This document shows positions 1-8,659 of a stretch of DNA of 64,000 nt, in pieces (positions within the stretch are counted from its first letter, which is position 1; each line of letters starts with the position of its first letter). Source of the DNA: Phycisphaerales bacterium. GTDB lineage: Bacteria > Planctomycetota > Phycisphaerae > Phycisphaerales > UBA1924. Made by a program: the position numbers and the translations under genes. The notes beneath the pieces are model-generated. The model searched no databases. It had not been told where the DNA came from and was given only the letters and a program-made list of their open reading frames with translations. The stretch is taken from NCBI GenBank assembly GCA_020845755.1, contig JADLFE010000046.1, positions 1 to 64,000 of the forward strand. Reading direction: 5' to 3'.

Positions 1-2
1 AG

Positions 3-425
3 ATGGTCAACGCCATGTCCAACTGCGTCGTCCCCAAGATCGTCGTCATCACCGGCGGCTCCTACGGCGCGGGCAACTACGCGATGTGCGGGCGTGCGTT
101 CGACCAGTTCATCGCCATGGCCTGGCCCAGCGCCAAGTGCGCCGTCATGGGCGCGAACCAAGCGACCGGCACGCTCACGACCATCGAGGAAGCAAGCCGC
201 AAACGCAAGGGCGAAACCGTCGACCCCGAGACGCACAAGCAGATCTACTCGGCGATCCACGCCGGTTACACCGAGCAGGCCGACATCCGTCACGCCGCCG
301 CCCGCGGCTGGATCGACCGCATCATCGAGCCCCACAAGACCCGCGACGAACTGATCGCGGCCCTCTCCGCCACCCGCGCGTGGGACTACGGCAAGCCTTT
401 CAAGACGGGTGTGCTGCAGACGTGA
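3..425 (+). CDS. acyl-CoA carboxylase carboxyltransferase (beta) subunit, 3' part only
   Basis: This is the last 140 residues of a biotin-dependent carboxylase beta subunit; the gene begins before the window. The visible part is the C-terminal crotonase-like half of the carboxyltransferase domain. It carries the glycine-rich segment GGSYGAGNYAMCGRAF followed by a VMGANQA-like segment, which in this family bind the acyl-CoA and carboxybiotin. The GAGNYAMCGRA wording resembles 3-methylcrotonyl-CoA carboxylase (leucine breakdown) more than propionyl- or acetyl-CoA carboxylase. The exact substrate is an inference and the paired biotin-carboxylase subunit is not visible. The next gene starts inside its stop codon (GTGA), so the two are probably co-transcribed. 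Confidence 0.85.
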   Translation: MVNAMSNCVVPKIVVITGGSYGAGNYAMCGRAFDQFIAMAWPSAKCAVMGANQATGTLTTIEEASRKRKGETVDPETHKQIYSAIHAGYTEQADIRHAAARGWIDRIIEPHKTRDELIAALSATRAWDYGKPFKTGVLQT

Positions 426-934
426 ACGCGATCGATCGGGCCAACTTCGACGAAAGAGCCGGAGACCTTGGCTCGGCACGACGCCGCCTCATGTCGCTCG
501 CGTCTTCAATCGACTATGACCCGAGATTGTGCGAACGCATCGCGCGGCTTTGCGTGAAGATGAGCGACCCCGTCGAAGCCGGGCGCTGGTATTTTCTGTC
601 AGATTCCAGCGATGCCGAATCGCCCGCGTGCATCACCAAGTTTCTCGAACAGTTCAATCGCCATCCCAAGCAAGCGATTCTGCAGATCCCGACAAACCTC
701 AGGCTCGAAAGCGTGGACCGCTATCCGCCGGTCGTGGGCGAGAGGCTTCGTGCCGCCGAATTTCGAGGCGTGCCGCGGAAGCACAAGCCCAAGCGTGGTG
801 CGGACGGGAAGACTTGGAAAGCCCGACTCATTGGTGCCGGCTGTCTCGTCGTGGCTGCATACTTGTTGATCGCGCTCGTCGTTGGGATTGGGACAATCGG
901 AGCATTCATTGCGAAGATCATTCGGTCCTTGTAG
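422..934 (+). CDS. hypothetical protein with C-terminal membrane anchor (DUF6584-like)
   Basis: A 170-residue protein whose GTG start overlaps the carboxylase stop codon (GTGA); an in-frame ATG at 491 is an alternative start. The first 100 residues are helical, with a repeat-like pattern (GDLGSARRRL, then DPVEAGRWYFLSD) that resembles the DUF6584 family by eye. The last 30 residues form one hydrophobic helix preceded by a basic stretch (KHKPKR). It looks like a cytoplasmic domain with a C-terminal tail anchor. Family assignment is from memory of the pattern only. No function is known. Confidence 0.65.
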   Translation: MNAIDRANFDERAGDLGSARRRLMSLASSIDYDPRLCERIARLCVKMSDPVEAGRWYFLSDSSDAESPACITKFLEQFNRHPKQAILQIPTNLRLESVDRYPPVVGERLRAAEFRGVPRKHKPKRGADGKTWKARLIGAGCLVVAAYLLIALVVGIGTIGAFIAKIIRSL

Positions 935-1053
935 CGACCTATCTAGTCGAACCGATCAGCGTGGCAGAAGTGCCGGTCAGTCGTGCTTCGCGTTACTTCG
1001 CGATAACGCCTTGGCCCTCACCTTCCCCCTCGACTTCGTCACGCGTGCCTGCC

Positions 1054-1090
1054 TCAAAAAACAACCAGACCCGCGATCGCTCACGGGTCC
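1054..1090 (-). terminator. intrinsic terminator of the PEP-CTERM gene
   Basis: On the minus strand, downstream of the PEP-CTERM stop codon, GACCCG and CGGGTC pair around a 10-base loop (plus-strand positions 1068-1073 with 1084-1089). The stem is followed by a run of T residues (the A run at 1055-1061 on the plus strand). Confidence 0.6.
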
Positions 1091-1146
1091 GGTCAAAACT
1101 CTTTTCACAGTGTCATCACGGCGCGGCCGTCCGCGCCCAACTCGTC

Positions 1147-1794
1147 TCAGCGCCGACGCCGACCCGCGAACATCGCGCCAAGGCCCAGGAGCGCCGCCGC
1201 CGAGGGTGCCGGAACGCTCCCCGAGAACTGCACGTGATCGACCTCGATGCCGCCGCCGGAGTTGCTGATGTGCAGCGAGCCGATACCGTCCCAGTTGGAA
1301 GCGCCGTAGAAGCGATCCTCGCCGGTCTCGCCGTAGAAGCTGCCGTCGGCGTGGTTGCCCGTGACGATACCCAGCGACACGCCGTTGGTGTCAAACGCCT
1401 CAAACGTGATGGTGCCCACGCCGTCGGTCCACACGATGCCGACCGACTTGGGGACAAAGCCGAGCACGCTCGCGTTGAAAGTGAAGGTGATTCCGGTGCT
1501 CCCGCCGGCGAAGAAGAACGAGTGCCCAGCCGAGCCGTGCCCGTCGATCACGCCGTCGTCGCCATCGACCGAGTCCGCATTGCCCGCCGGCCCGTAGGGG
1601 TCGCCCGCCGATGCGGTGATCCCGGTCATCAGCACGCCGTCTTCAAAGTTCTCCACCGTCCAGCCAGTCTGCCCGACAAACGGGCTGTCGGCCTCGCTGA
1701 GGTAGTTGCTCGGGCCGTATAGGACGGCCGCCCGGGCGGACGCAACCCCGAACAGGGTCGCGGCGCCTGCCAAAAGCAGGGTCTTGATCTTCAT
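1147..1794 (-). CDS. PEP-CTERM sorting-domain protein
   Basis: A 215-residue exported protein. It has an N-terminal Sec signal peptide (MKIKTLLLAGAATLFGVASA), a beta-rich glycine/aspartate-rich middle, and a C-terminal sorting signal: a PAP variant of the PEP motif (VPAPSAAALLG), a short hydrophobic helix and RRRR. In bacteria with exosortase such tails are cleaved and the protein is sent to the outer surface or extracellular matrix. The body contains a segment typical of secreted planctomycete PEP-CTERM proteins (VGIVWTDGVGTITFEAFD). An AAGGA ribosome site precedes the ATG, and a terminator follows the gene. No exosortase gene is in the window. Function beyond surface sorting is unknown. Confidence 0.85.
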   Translation of the reverse strand: MKIKTLLLAGAATLFGVASARAAVLYGPSNYLSEADSPFVGQTGWTVENFEDGVLMTGITASAGDPYGPAGNADSVDGDDGVIDGHGSAGHSFFFAGGSTGITFTFNASVLGFVPKSVGIVWTDGVGTITFEAFDTNGVSLGIVTGNHADGSFYGETGEDRFYGASNWDGIGSLHISNSGGGIEVDHVQFSGSVPAPSAAALLGLGAMFAGRRRR

Positions 1795-1999
1795 CTCTCA
1801 TCCTTCTCTAGGGACATGCCGGCCACGCCGGCGCTTGCGGAAACAAGGGACAACCAGATGAATATATGGCCGCGCTCAGCCGGCGCAAAGAGAATTCAGC
1901 GGCAAGCACCATTATCGGGCCTTGGATGCGGCACGCAGCGCAGGCCGCAACACAGCGATGATTTCCATCGCTCGCGCCATGCGTCGAAGCGGCTGAACA

Positions 2000-2677
2000 T
2001 CAGACGCGACCGGAAACCCCGACCTTCCCCTTCGACTTCACGATCCGCCCCTTCGCCACCTTAGCCCGATTCGGCGTGCGTGTTCCCTTGGTCTTCACCA
2101 CGCCCGAGTAGCCCGCGTGCCCGCCCTGCGTGCGCGTGGTCTTCTTCGGGTGTGTGCGCTTGGCGGCCTTGGCCTTCTCCGGCTCCTCGCCCGCGTGCAG
2201 CGCCCGCACCACCGCGAGCACCTTGAGCGCGTGCCCCGGCGTCTTCACGCGGTCAAAGCGTGCCGCCACCTTGCCTGCGCCGTCGATCACATACGTCGTG
2301 CGCAGCATCGAACGCACGATCTTCCCGTACATGTTCTTGTCGCCCCACGCGCCATACGCCACGCACACCTTCGGCCCCGCCGGCGTCTGTACCTCGTCGG
2401 CCAGCAGCGTGAACGGCAGCGCGTGCTTCTCCACAAACACCTTCTTCGACGCCTGCCCCTGCGGGCTCACGCCCAGGATCACGCCCTTGATCTTCGTGAA
2501 GGCCCCGTGATGATCGCGGAACTGACAGGCCTGCTGCGTGCACAGCGGCGTGTCGTCCTCCGGATAGAAGTACAGCACGACGATCCGCCCGCGATAGTCC
2601 TTCAGCCGGTGCGACTTGCCGAACTGATCCTTGAGGTCAAACTCCGGGGCGGCTTGGCCGACGTCGATGAGAGGCAT
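2000..2677 (-). CDS. bcp: Bcp-type peroxiredoxin with basic C-terminal tail
   Basis: A thiol peroxidase that reduces hydrogen peroxide and organic hydroperoxides using thioredoxin. The thioredoxin-like fold occupies about residues 5-155. The active-site stretch PEDDTPLCTQQAC holds the peroxidatic Cys46 and a Cys51 five residues on, the atypical 2-Cys spacing of Bcp/PrxQ enzymes. The partner arginine lies in the SMLRTTYVID segment. The Bcp family usually ends near residue 155. This protein adds about 70 residues rich in Lys, Arg, Thr, Gly and Ser (KAAKRTHPKKTTRTQGG and on), a strongly basic tail of unknown role. The gene is divergent from the lipoprotein gene at 2842. Confidence 0.85.
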   Translation of the reverse strand: MPLIDVGQAAPEFDLKDQFGKSHRLKDYRGRIVVLYFYPEDDTPLCTQQACQFRDHHGAFTKIKGVILGVSPQGQASKKVFVEKHALPFTLLADEVQTPAGPKVCVAYGAWGDKNMYGKIVRSMLRTTYVIDGAGKVAARFDRVKTPGHALKVLAVVRALHAGEEPEKAKAAKRTHPKKTTRTQGGHAGYSGVVKTKGTRTPNRAKVAKGRIVKSKGKVGVSGRV

Positions 2678-2841
2678 GGCCGGCTCCTTCCGACACTGGG
2701 GACATCACTCGATCGGCGTGCCCCCGCGTCGAAACATCATTGGCCCGAACCAATCCGTCCGAAATGGGGGAAGAACCCGCAACCCACGCCGTCGGCTGCG
2801 GTATCCGCCCTGCCGGAACTCTCCGGCATCGGAGTATCACC

Positions 2842-3534
2842 ATGAAGCGCACGCTCGCGATCGCGGTTCTTATTTACCTTGCCGGTTGTTCGATGCCCGC
2901 TCGCAACGCCGAGCCGCCAGAGCAGGCCAAGAAGCCGGAGTCCCCGGGCTTGGCCGGCGGGATGATGGCGCCGATCTTCCCGCGCGATTGGGTGGGCCAC
3001 TGGAGGGGGAGCGGGGCCACCGAGTCCGGCGGCACGCTTACCCACCACTTCATCTTGGAGCTCGACATTCAGCCGATCGCTCGTGCCGACGGCACGCTGC
3101 CGCCCTCGCCCGGGAGTGACTCGGTCTATCCCAAACCCGGCGACCGCTACACATGGAAGATGACCTACACCGACCGCGCGGACAAGTCTAAACCGACCGA
3201 CGTTCGCGACTACATCGTCATCGTCCGCGACCCCGCCAAGGGCGAGTACGTGATCGACGAGGGCGGCGGAGTCGAACTCGTCACAAACGAATTGATGGGC
3301 TCGATCCACTCCGCATTTGCCGTGGGAGATCAGCAGCTCGTGGCCAACTACGTCTTCAATCCCGATACGAAGTACGACGTGATCGAGATGCGAATCGCGA
3401 CCTTTAAGCCCGGCGACCAGAAGCCGGTCGGAGATGCCGCCCAGGGCATCCGTTCCGGTCCCGTGCAATCGCTCCAAGCGTGCGGTCTGGTGCGCAAGAA
3501 GCCAGCGAAGGACAACCCAGCCAACGGCAAATAG
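2842..3534 (+). CDS. hypothetical lipoprotein
   Basis: A 230-residue predicted lipoprotein. The ATG at 2842 was chosen because it places a signal peptide with a lipobox (IYLAGC, Cys17) at the N-terminus; the open frame continues upstream but has no signal there. The mature protein has a beta-rich region with DWVGHWRGSG near its start and several TYxWKMTYTD-like strands, resembling lipocalin-like planctomycete proteins of unknown function. It ends about 50 bases before the convergent tRNA-Leu gene. Confidence 0.7.
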   Translation: MKRTLAIAVLIYLAGCSMPARNAEPPEQAKKPESPGLAGGMMAPIFPRDWVGHWRGSGATESGGTLTHHFILELDIQPIARADGTLPPSPGSDSVYPKPGDRYTWKMTYTDRADKSKPTDVRDYIVIVRDPAKGEYVIDEGGGVELVTNELMGSIHSAFAVGDQQLVANYVFNPDTKYDVIEMRIATFKPGDQKPVGDAAQGIRSGPVQSLQACGLVRKKPAKDNPANGK

Positions 3535-3582
3535 CCCAAGGCCGGTCCGCCCATCGCCAGTCCAAATGTGCTTCGGAAAAAA

Positions 3583-3667
3583 TGCCGGAGGAGGGAGTCG
3601 AACCCACACGCCTTTAAGGGGCGACGGATTTTGAATCCGTTGCGTCTGCCAGTTCCGCCACTCCGGC
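3583..3667 (-). tRNA. tRNA-Leu (anticodon CAA)
   Basis: An 85-base class II tRNA on the minus strand. The acceptor stem GCCGGAG pairs with CTCCGGC. The anticodon stem ACGGA/TCCGT encloses the loop TTCAAAA with anticodon CAA. There is a long variable arm (CGCCCCTTAAAGGCG) and a T arm with GGTTCGACTCC. The 3' CCA is not encoded, so it must be added by a nucleotidyltransferase. Confidence 0.95.
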
Positions 3668-3725
3668 CGAGATACCGCCCAACGCGGTCTTCAGGATAGG
3701 CGTCCAGCCCCACGCGGTCGCGCGG

Positions 3726-4430
3726 CTATGGGCAGAGACGTTCGCGCGACCACACGGCCGGGTGGCCCTCGGGGCTGGTGCGGGTCCAACGAGCGCGGTC
3801 GTGGAGGCGTCCGGATTCAGAGCCAACCCAGAGTTCGATAGCGCGGACGTGGATGGCAAAGCCTCCCCAGTGCGGCGGGCGCGGGATCTTGGCGTCGCCG
3901 CCGGTGAGCAGGGCCGTGAGGGCGTTGTGCTTGCGGGCGACTTCGATGGTGTCGGTGACGAGTTTTTCGCGTGAGACCAGCGACTGGCTCTGGTGGCTGG
4001 ACCAGGCGCCAAGGCGCGAGAGCAGGGCGCGGGAGGCGTAGTACTCGTCGTTCTCAGCGTCCGACAGGCGGCTGACTTCGCCCTCGACGCGGGCCTGGCG
4101 TTTGGCGTGGGGCCAGAAGAAGAGGCACGCGGCGTTTGGATTGGCGGCGAGTTCGCGTCCCTTGCGGCTCTCGAGATTGGTATAGAACTTCACCAGCGGC
4201 GGCTGGGCGGTGATCGACTTGCATAGCACCGTGCGGGCCGAAGGACGCCCTTGTGCATCGGCTGTCGCGAGCGTCATGGCGTTCGGATCGTCGTACTTGG
4301 CAGACTTGGCGGCGTCGTCGAACCACGACAGGAGCGTGGTCATGGGCTCATCGGGGAGCGTGGGAGGCAGCCCGCCCTTTTCCAGCATGAGGGCGATTTT
4401 GGCGGCGACTGACGCTGCGAGTGAGGTCAA
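3726..4430 (-). CDS. pdxH: pyridoxamine 5'-phosphate oxidase
   Basis: An FMN enzyme that oxidises pyridoxamine or pyridoxine 5'-phosphate to pyridoxal 5'-phosphate. About 234 residues from the start chosen here. Family landmarks are the KGGL-type N-terminus, RTVLCKSI, VKFYTNLESRKGRELAANP (FMN/substrate binding), WPHAKRQARVEGEV, the GAWSSHQSQ segment, PHWGGFAIHV and the C-terminal RLHDRARWTR. The start is a TTG at 4430 that overlaps the Rrf2 stop (TTGA) and has GGGAG upstream. An ATG at 4388, without a ribosome site, is the alternative. It is the last gene of the nitrous oxide reductase operon; a link between PLP supply and denitrification is not known, so it may simply be a passenger. Confidence 0.9.
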   Translation of the reverse strand: MTSLAASVAAKIALMLEKGGLPPTLPDEPMTTLLSWFDDAAKSAKYDDPNAMTLATADAQGRPSARTVLCKSITAQPPLVKFYTNLESRKGRELAANPNAACLFFWPHAKRQARVEGEVSRLSDAENDEYYASRALLSRLGAWSSHQSQSLVSREKLVTDTIEVARKHNALTALLTGGDAKIPRPPHWGGFAIHVRAIELWVGSESGRLHDRARWTRTSPEGHPAVWSRERLCP

Positions 4431-4894
4431 CCGATCTGCTCCCTGCCCGCGGCGGAGATAACGGGCATCATGAACAGGGCGGAGCAACGATCCTTTCCGT
4501 TCATGCCGACGAACAGGTCGGCGATGGAGGTTTGACGGAAGGAATTCTCGATCTGCTCGATGGCCTTGTCCAGGCGCGAGTGTAGGGGGCAGAGTTTGGA
4601 GTGGGCCGGATTCCCGAGCGGGCAGGCGTTGATGCGGCGGATGGGGTCGACGGCGTTAACGACGTCGAGGATTGTGATCCTGTCGCTGGTTCGGGCGAGC
4701 GTGAATCCGCCGTTGGGGCCACGTTGAGACGCGGCGAGGCCGGAAACGACAAGGTCTCTCATGACTTTGGAAACGTACCCGGGAGGAACTTGGGTGATGC
4801 TGGCGATTTTCTCACTGCTGACGGGACCGGAATCACTCGCGGCTAGAAAAACAATGGCTCGGAGGGCGTACTCCACGGTCTGCGAGAACATCAA
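4427..4894 (-). CDS. Rrf2-family transcriptional regulator
   Basis: A 155-residue winged-helix regulator. The Rrf2 domain starts MMFSQTVEYALRAIVFLA and has the GPNGGFTLAR wing. The cluster-binding region reads CPLGNPAHSKLCPLH, giving Cys91, His98, Cys102 and His105. Rrf2 relatives such as NsrR and IscR bind an iron-sulfur cluster with three cysteines; here the middle cysteine is missing and a histidine lies nearby. Lying inside the nos operon between nosL and pdxH, it probably senses redox, oxygen or NO and controls this operon, possibly at the inverted repeats at 12482-12553. The ligand and target are inference. Confidence 0.85.
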   Translation of the reverse strand: MMFSQTVEYALRAIVFLAASDSGPVSSEKIASITQVPPGYVSKVMRDLVVSGLAASQRGPNGGFTLARTSDRITILDVVNAVDPIRRINACPLGNPAHSKLCPLHSRLDKAIEQIENSFRQTSIADLFVGMNGKDRCSALFMMPVISAAGREQIG

Positions 4895-4903
4895 ACCTCC
4901 GAA

Positions 4904-5410
4904 CTAGCCCGGGCGCTTGCCATATCGGGCTTCCATCCAATCCCGGCGAGCCACGATGACCTCATCCCAGTTGAGAATGCGGCCGTCGTTTTCCTTTTGG
5001 ACCGCCTCGGCCGCCTTCCGGGTGGCGAACGCGACGATCCAAGACCCCATGGGGGTCCGTATGCCTTCGGACATGAGATAAAAGGCGGATTCGGATTTCA
5101 CCCAAGTTCGGGCGGAATAATCTCGGACCCAGTGCTCGATGATTTTGGTGGTGGGCTTGGAAGTCTTGAACTCCAGTAAACACCCGATGTCATCGAAGAG
5201 AATGTGCTCGCGGTGTGTGCCGTCGGCATCAACGAGGATCGCTGCGCAGCAACGGTCTTCGTTGATGAGCATGCCGCAATCACCGCATTCCTGGTGGCCG
5301 AGTTTCAAATCGGGTGGGCCGGAGAGCGGGGTCTGCTGGCAAGAGGCGAGCGTGGCCAGAGCCGCGATACCAGTGAACAGGGCGATCGCGGGAGTGATGC
5401 GGAGGTTCAT
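4904..5410 (-). CDS. nosL: NosL copper chaperone lipoprotein
   Basis: A 168-residue lipoprotein that delivers copper(I) to nitrous oxide reductase during assembly of the copper sites. The signal peptide ends in the lipobox LASC (Cys24). The mature part contains the NosL metal motif ECGDCGM (Cys42, Cys45, Met47). The ATG at 5410 overlaps the nosY stop (ATGA), which together with the lipobox fixes the start. It lies directly after nosDFY as in most nos clusters. Confidence 0.9.
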   Translation of the reverse strand: MNLRITPAIALFTGIAALATLASCQQTPLSGPPDLKLGHQECGDCGMLINEDRCCAAILVDADGTHREHILFDDIGCLLEFKTSKPTTKIIEHWVRDYSARTWVKSESAFYLMSEGIRTPMGSWIVAFATRKAAEAVQKENDGRILNWDEVIVARRDWMEARYGKRPG

Positions 5411-6288
5411 ACCGGGGACCTCATTCTGAAGAAGAACGCCGTTGCGACGAGCGGGAGAGCGATCCAGGCGACCATGCTGGCTCCGAACATCCAAGGCAGG
5501 AGATCATTGTAGGTATCCATGGCGTAGAGCCCGGCCGGGCCGAGCACGTCGATGGAGGCGTCGATCGAGTGGAGCGCCCACATCTTGAAGGCCTGCAAGG
5601 GGTTGCTGAGGGTGAGGACGAAGAGCGTCTTGACGGGTAGGCGGAGGGCGAGCGTGCCGGCCATGATGCCAAGGTCGGTGACGAAGACAAGAGCCAGCCA
5701 AAGGAAGACTGCGGTTCCGACGGCGACGGAGGCCTTTCGGGCCAAGGCCGAGACGAGCATGCCGAGGCTGAGCATGGAGAGTGCAAGCAGGATGGAGAGT
5801 CCGGCGAGCCAGAGCATGGTTCGTGGTTCGGTGGTGCCGCCCTGCCAGGCGAGCACGAGGGAGCAGGCGCCAAGTCCGAGGGTAACGCAGGCGATGAGTG
5901 CACCAGCCAGGCCGATGTACTTGCCGAGGAGGACTTCGAGTCGGGACACGGGCTGGGCGAGGAGGAAGAGGAGCATGCCGCGTTCGCGATCACCAGCGAT
6001 GGCAGAGGCGCCGGTGGAGAGGGCCATGAGGGGCACGACGAGAAGGACGATGTTGATGAGGCCTGCGGTGGTGCGTCCGAAGCCGGAGAGGCCGAGCGAG
6101 CCGGTGCCGGCGGCGGAGACATAGGACACGCCGAGGCCCAGCGCGAGGAAGGCGAGCGAGTAGAGCAGGAACGATCGTGCGCGGAGGGAGTCGCGGAGTT
6201 CGCGCCACGCGAGTGTGAGGACGTTGGAGACCATGCTGGGTGCATGGGCCTCGATCGTGTCGGTGGAGAGCAAGGCGGCGGTGCTCAT
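5407..6288 (-). CDS. nosY: NosY-like ABC transporter permease
   Basis: A 293-residue membrane subunit of the NosDFY ABC transporter, needed for maturation of the catalytic CuZ site of nitrous oxide reductase. Six hydrophobic segments are visible after a soluble N-terminus. The family signature SAIAGDRERGMLLFLLAQPVSR follows the second helix and is the coupling region to the ATPase. It overlaps nosF and nosL by 4 bases each. Confidence 0.88.
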   Translation of the reverse strand: MSTAALLSTDTIEAHAPSMVSNVLTLAWRELRDSLRARSFLLYSLAFLALGLGVSYVSAAGTGSLGLSGFGRTTAGLINIVLLVVPLMALSTGASAIAGDRERGMLLFLLAQPVSRLEVLLGKYIGLAGALIACVTLGLGACSLVLAWQGGTTEPRTMLWLAGLSILLALSMLSLGMLVSALARKASVAVGTAVFLWLALVFVTDLGIMAGTLALRLPVKTLFVLTLSNPLQAFKMWALHSIDASIDVLGPAGLYAMDTYNDLLPWMFGASMVAWIALPLVATAFFFRMRSPV

Positions 6289-7175
6289 GCGTGGTTCTCC
6301 CGGCTCAGGCTGGCATCACGCGGCGAGAGGAGTTCGAAGTCGTCCACGCTCAGGCGTGCCTCGGCGAGCAGGCGGAGCGGGACGGCCTTTTGCGTGGCGG
6401 GCACGGGCACGAGGATTCCCACGCCGTTCAGGGTGGGCGCAAAGCCGTGCCCGCGGAGGAGTTCGATCGCGATAGAGCGGGATGGCGCGGGTATGTGGAG
6501 GTGGAGAACCGAGCCCGCGCCGAGCGTTGCGACGAACTGAGACACTGGCACCTCGGCGGTGACCTTGCCATTTTCGAGCATGAGCACGCGCTGGGCGAGC
6601 GAGGTTACTTCATCGGCGCGGTGGGACGCGAAGAGGAGCGAGCGCCCTTGGCCCGAAAGGCGGCCGAGCAGCGCGACGAGTTCGGCCCGGCCGCAGACGT
6701 CGAGGCTGGCTGTGACCTCGTCCAGCACGAGAAGCGGGGGATCGCCGAGGAGCGCGATGGCGAGCGCGAGGCGTTGCTTCATCCCGCCCGAGAGTTCGCG
6801 GATGCGTTTGCCGCCCTGATCGGGGATTCCGACGTGGTCGAGGGTGGTGTCGAGATCGACGCGGGCGACACCCTTCAGGCGAGCGAAGAGCGTGATTGCT
6901 TCCCAGACGCGGAGGTCGTCGTAGAACGCCAGTTCCTGGGGCACATAGCCGATCAGGCTGCGGGCGAGCTTGCCTTCGCGGGTGACGTCACGCCCGCCGA
7001 CGGTGATCGTGCCCTTGAAGGAGAGCAGGCCGAGCACGCAGCGGATGATGGTGGTCTTTCCGGCGCCGTTGGAGCCCCAGAGGGCGAGCGACTCGCCGCG
7101 ATTCAGCGCGAGGCTGATGTCACTAGCGGCGGTGAACTTGCCGAAGATTTTGGTGAGTCGGTCGATGCGGATCAT
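6285..7175 (-). CDS. nosF: NosF-like ABC transporter ATPase
   Basis: A 296-residue ATP-binding subunit of NosDFY. Walker A is GSNGAGKTT, the Q-loop reads YVPQELAFYDDL, the signature is LSGGMKQRLALA, and Walker B with the catalytic glutamate is LLVLDEVTASLD. The His switch is in LLFASHRADEV. After the ATPase core there is a C-terminal domain of about 80 residues, as in NosF. Its start overlaps the nosD stop by 4 bases. Confidence 0.9.
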   Translation of the reverse strand: MIRIDRLTKIFGKFTAASDISLALNRGESLALWGSNGAGKTTIIRCVLGLLSFKGTITVGGRDVTREGKLARSLIGYVPQELAFYDDLRVWEAITLFARLKGVARVDLDTTLDHVGIPDQGGKRIRELSGGMKQRLALAIALLGDPPLLVLDEVTASLDVCGRAELVALLGRLSGQGRSLLFASHRADEVTSLAQRVLMLENGKVTAEVPVSQFVATLGAGSVLHLHIPAPSRSIAIELLRGHGFAPTLNGVGILVPVPATQKAVPLRLLAEARLSVDDFELLSPRDASLSRENHA

Positions 7176-8659
7176 GCCACGGCTCCCTTTCGGCGGGTGG
7201 TGACGGCAAAGGCGCGGGACGAGAAGTAGACGAGCGAGGCAACGGAGACCAGGCCCAGGCCGCAGATGGCCAGCGAGAGGCGTGACGGCGCGGGGCCGGA
7301 GTTGGTCACGTTCAAGACCGGCGCGGTCAGTGGCGCGGGATCGAAGAACTTGGGCTCGGGGCGGATGGCGGGGATGGCGCGCCCGACGAATTCGATCGCC
7401 TGCTGCGCGGGGCTGAAGAGGAGAAGGCGGAGTTTGGGCTCGCGATCGAGCAGATTCTCGAAGAGCGTGACGGACTCATGGGCGAAGTCGCCGATGCCGT
7501 CGGCGTCGGCGTCGTAGCCGGCGTAATCGGTCCAGAAATTGCCGCGATCGTTGGCGGCGAAGTCGTTGCCCCGCAGTTCTCCGCGACCTGAGACACAGAC
7601 CTGTTCGATGTTGTCGACGAAGTTGTTGGCGGTGATGATGTTGCCCCTGACGGAGGGGAGGAAAGTTATGCCCACGTCGTTGCATGCGATGGTGTTGTGA
7701 GAGATATCGCCGGGCTTGAGGTTGGTGAAGGGCGAGCCGTCGAGGTAGACGCCGGCGCGGTTGGCGGCGATGAGATTGTCCGTGATGGAGAACTGGTCGG
7801 TTTCCTTGAGGCCGATGCCGTAGCCCGAGGGGCCACGATTGGAGAGCAGGCGGTTGCCTCGGAGCGTGACGCCCTTGCTGTACATGAGGTAGATGCCGAC
7901 GGAGTTGTGGGTGAGTTCGTTGTTCTCCATTACCACATTGTCCGAGAACATCAGGTGAAAGCCATATCGGCAGCGGCGGCTGGTGTTGCCGCGGACGGTG
8001 ACGTTCTGGGAGTACCAGAGGATGGCGTCGCGTCCGTCGTGGATGGTGTTGTGCTCGATGAGTGTGCGATCGGAGCGCCAGAGGCGCAGGCCGTCGCCGC
8101 GTCGCGCGATGTCGAGGTCCTTTCCGCCGATGAAGTTGCCGCGGACGATGGCGTCGGACGCCTGCTTGAGGTCGATGCCGAAGAGGATGTCTTCGAGCGT
8201 GTTGTTCTCGATAACGGCGTGGTCGGCGAGCACACGGATGGCGGCGTTTTCCTTGTCGAGGTCGATGCCAGTGTCGCGGACGATGAAGCCGCGGAAGGTG
8301 ACGTTTGGCGCGCAGATCTCGACGATGTCGCCGGAGGCCATGCCGTCGATCACGACATGGCCTTCGGCGATGAGAGAGAGAGGCTTGTCGATGCGGATGT
8401 GCTCGCGATATACGCCGGCGGGGACGTGGATGGTGTCGCCGGTCTTGGCGGCGATGATGAGCGTGCCGAGTGTTCCGGCGTTGATCTCGACGCCAGAAGA
8501 GTCGCGGGTGGTGGGCGCGGCCGCGGGTGGCCTGGTTGGCGGCTGCATCGCGTCCTGGGCAAGCGACGGAGGAACGAACAAGTTCACGCAGCCGGTGATG
8601 GTGGCGGCGATTGCGGCTCTCCGCGTGGAGGAGGCGAGGATGGACCGGTTGGTGTTCAT
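7172..8659 (-). CDS. nosD: NosD periplasmic copper-processing protein
   Basis: A 495-residue exported beta-helix protein that works with NosF and NosY in copper-sulfur site assembly of nitrous oxide reductase. An N-terminal signal peptide ending PPSLAQ is followed by right-handed beta-helix (CASH) repeats with many N-asn ladder strands, such as IENNTLEDILFGIDLKQ and MENNELTHNSVGIYL. A single C-terminal hydrophobic helix (LAICGLGLVSVASLVYF) may anchor it. The ATG at 8659 was chosen because it gives the signal peptide and a 4-base overlap with the upstream gene; the open frame runs on far upstream as a chance extension. Confidence 0.9.
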   Translation of the reverse strand: MNTNRSILASSTRRAAIAATITGCVNLFVPPSLAQDAMQPPTRPPAAAPTTRDSSGVEINAGTLGTLIIAAKTGDTIHVPAGVYREHIRIDKPLSLIAEGHVVIDGMASGDIVEICAPNVTFRGFIVRDTGIDLDKENAAIRVLADHAVIENNTLEDILFGIDLKQASDAIVRGNFIGGKDLDIARRGDGLRLWRSDRTLIEHNTIHDGRDAILWYSQNVTVRGNTSRRCRYGFHLMFSDNVVMENNELTHNSVGIYLMYSKGVTLRGNRLLSNRGPSGYGIGLKETDQFSITDNLIAANRAGVYLDGSPFTNLKPGDISHNTIACNDVGITFLPSVRGNIITANNFVDNIEQVCVSGRGELRGNDFAANDRGNFWTDYAGYDADADGIGDFAHESVTLFENLLDREPKLRLLLFSPAQQAIEFVGRAIPAIRPEPKFFDPAPLTAPVLNVTNSGPAPSRLSLAICGLGLVSVASLVYFSSRAFAVTTRRKGAVA

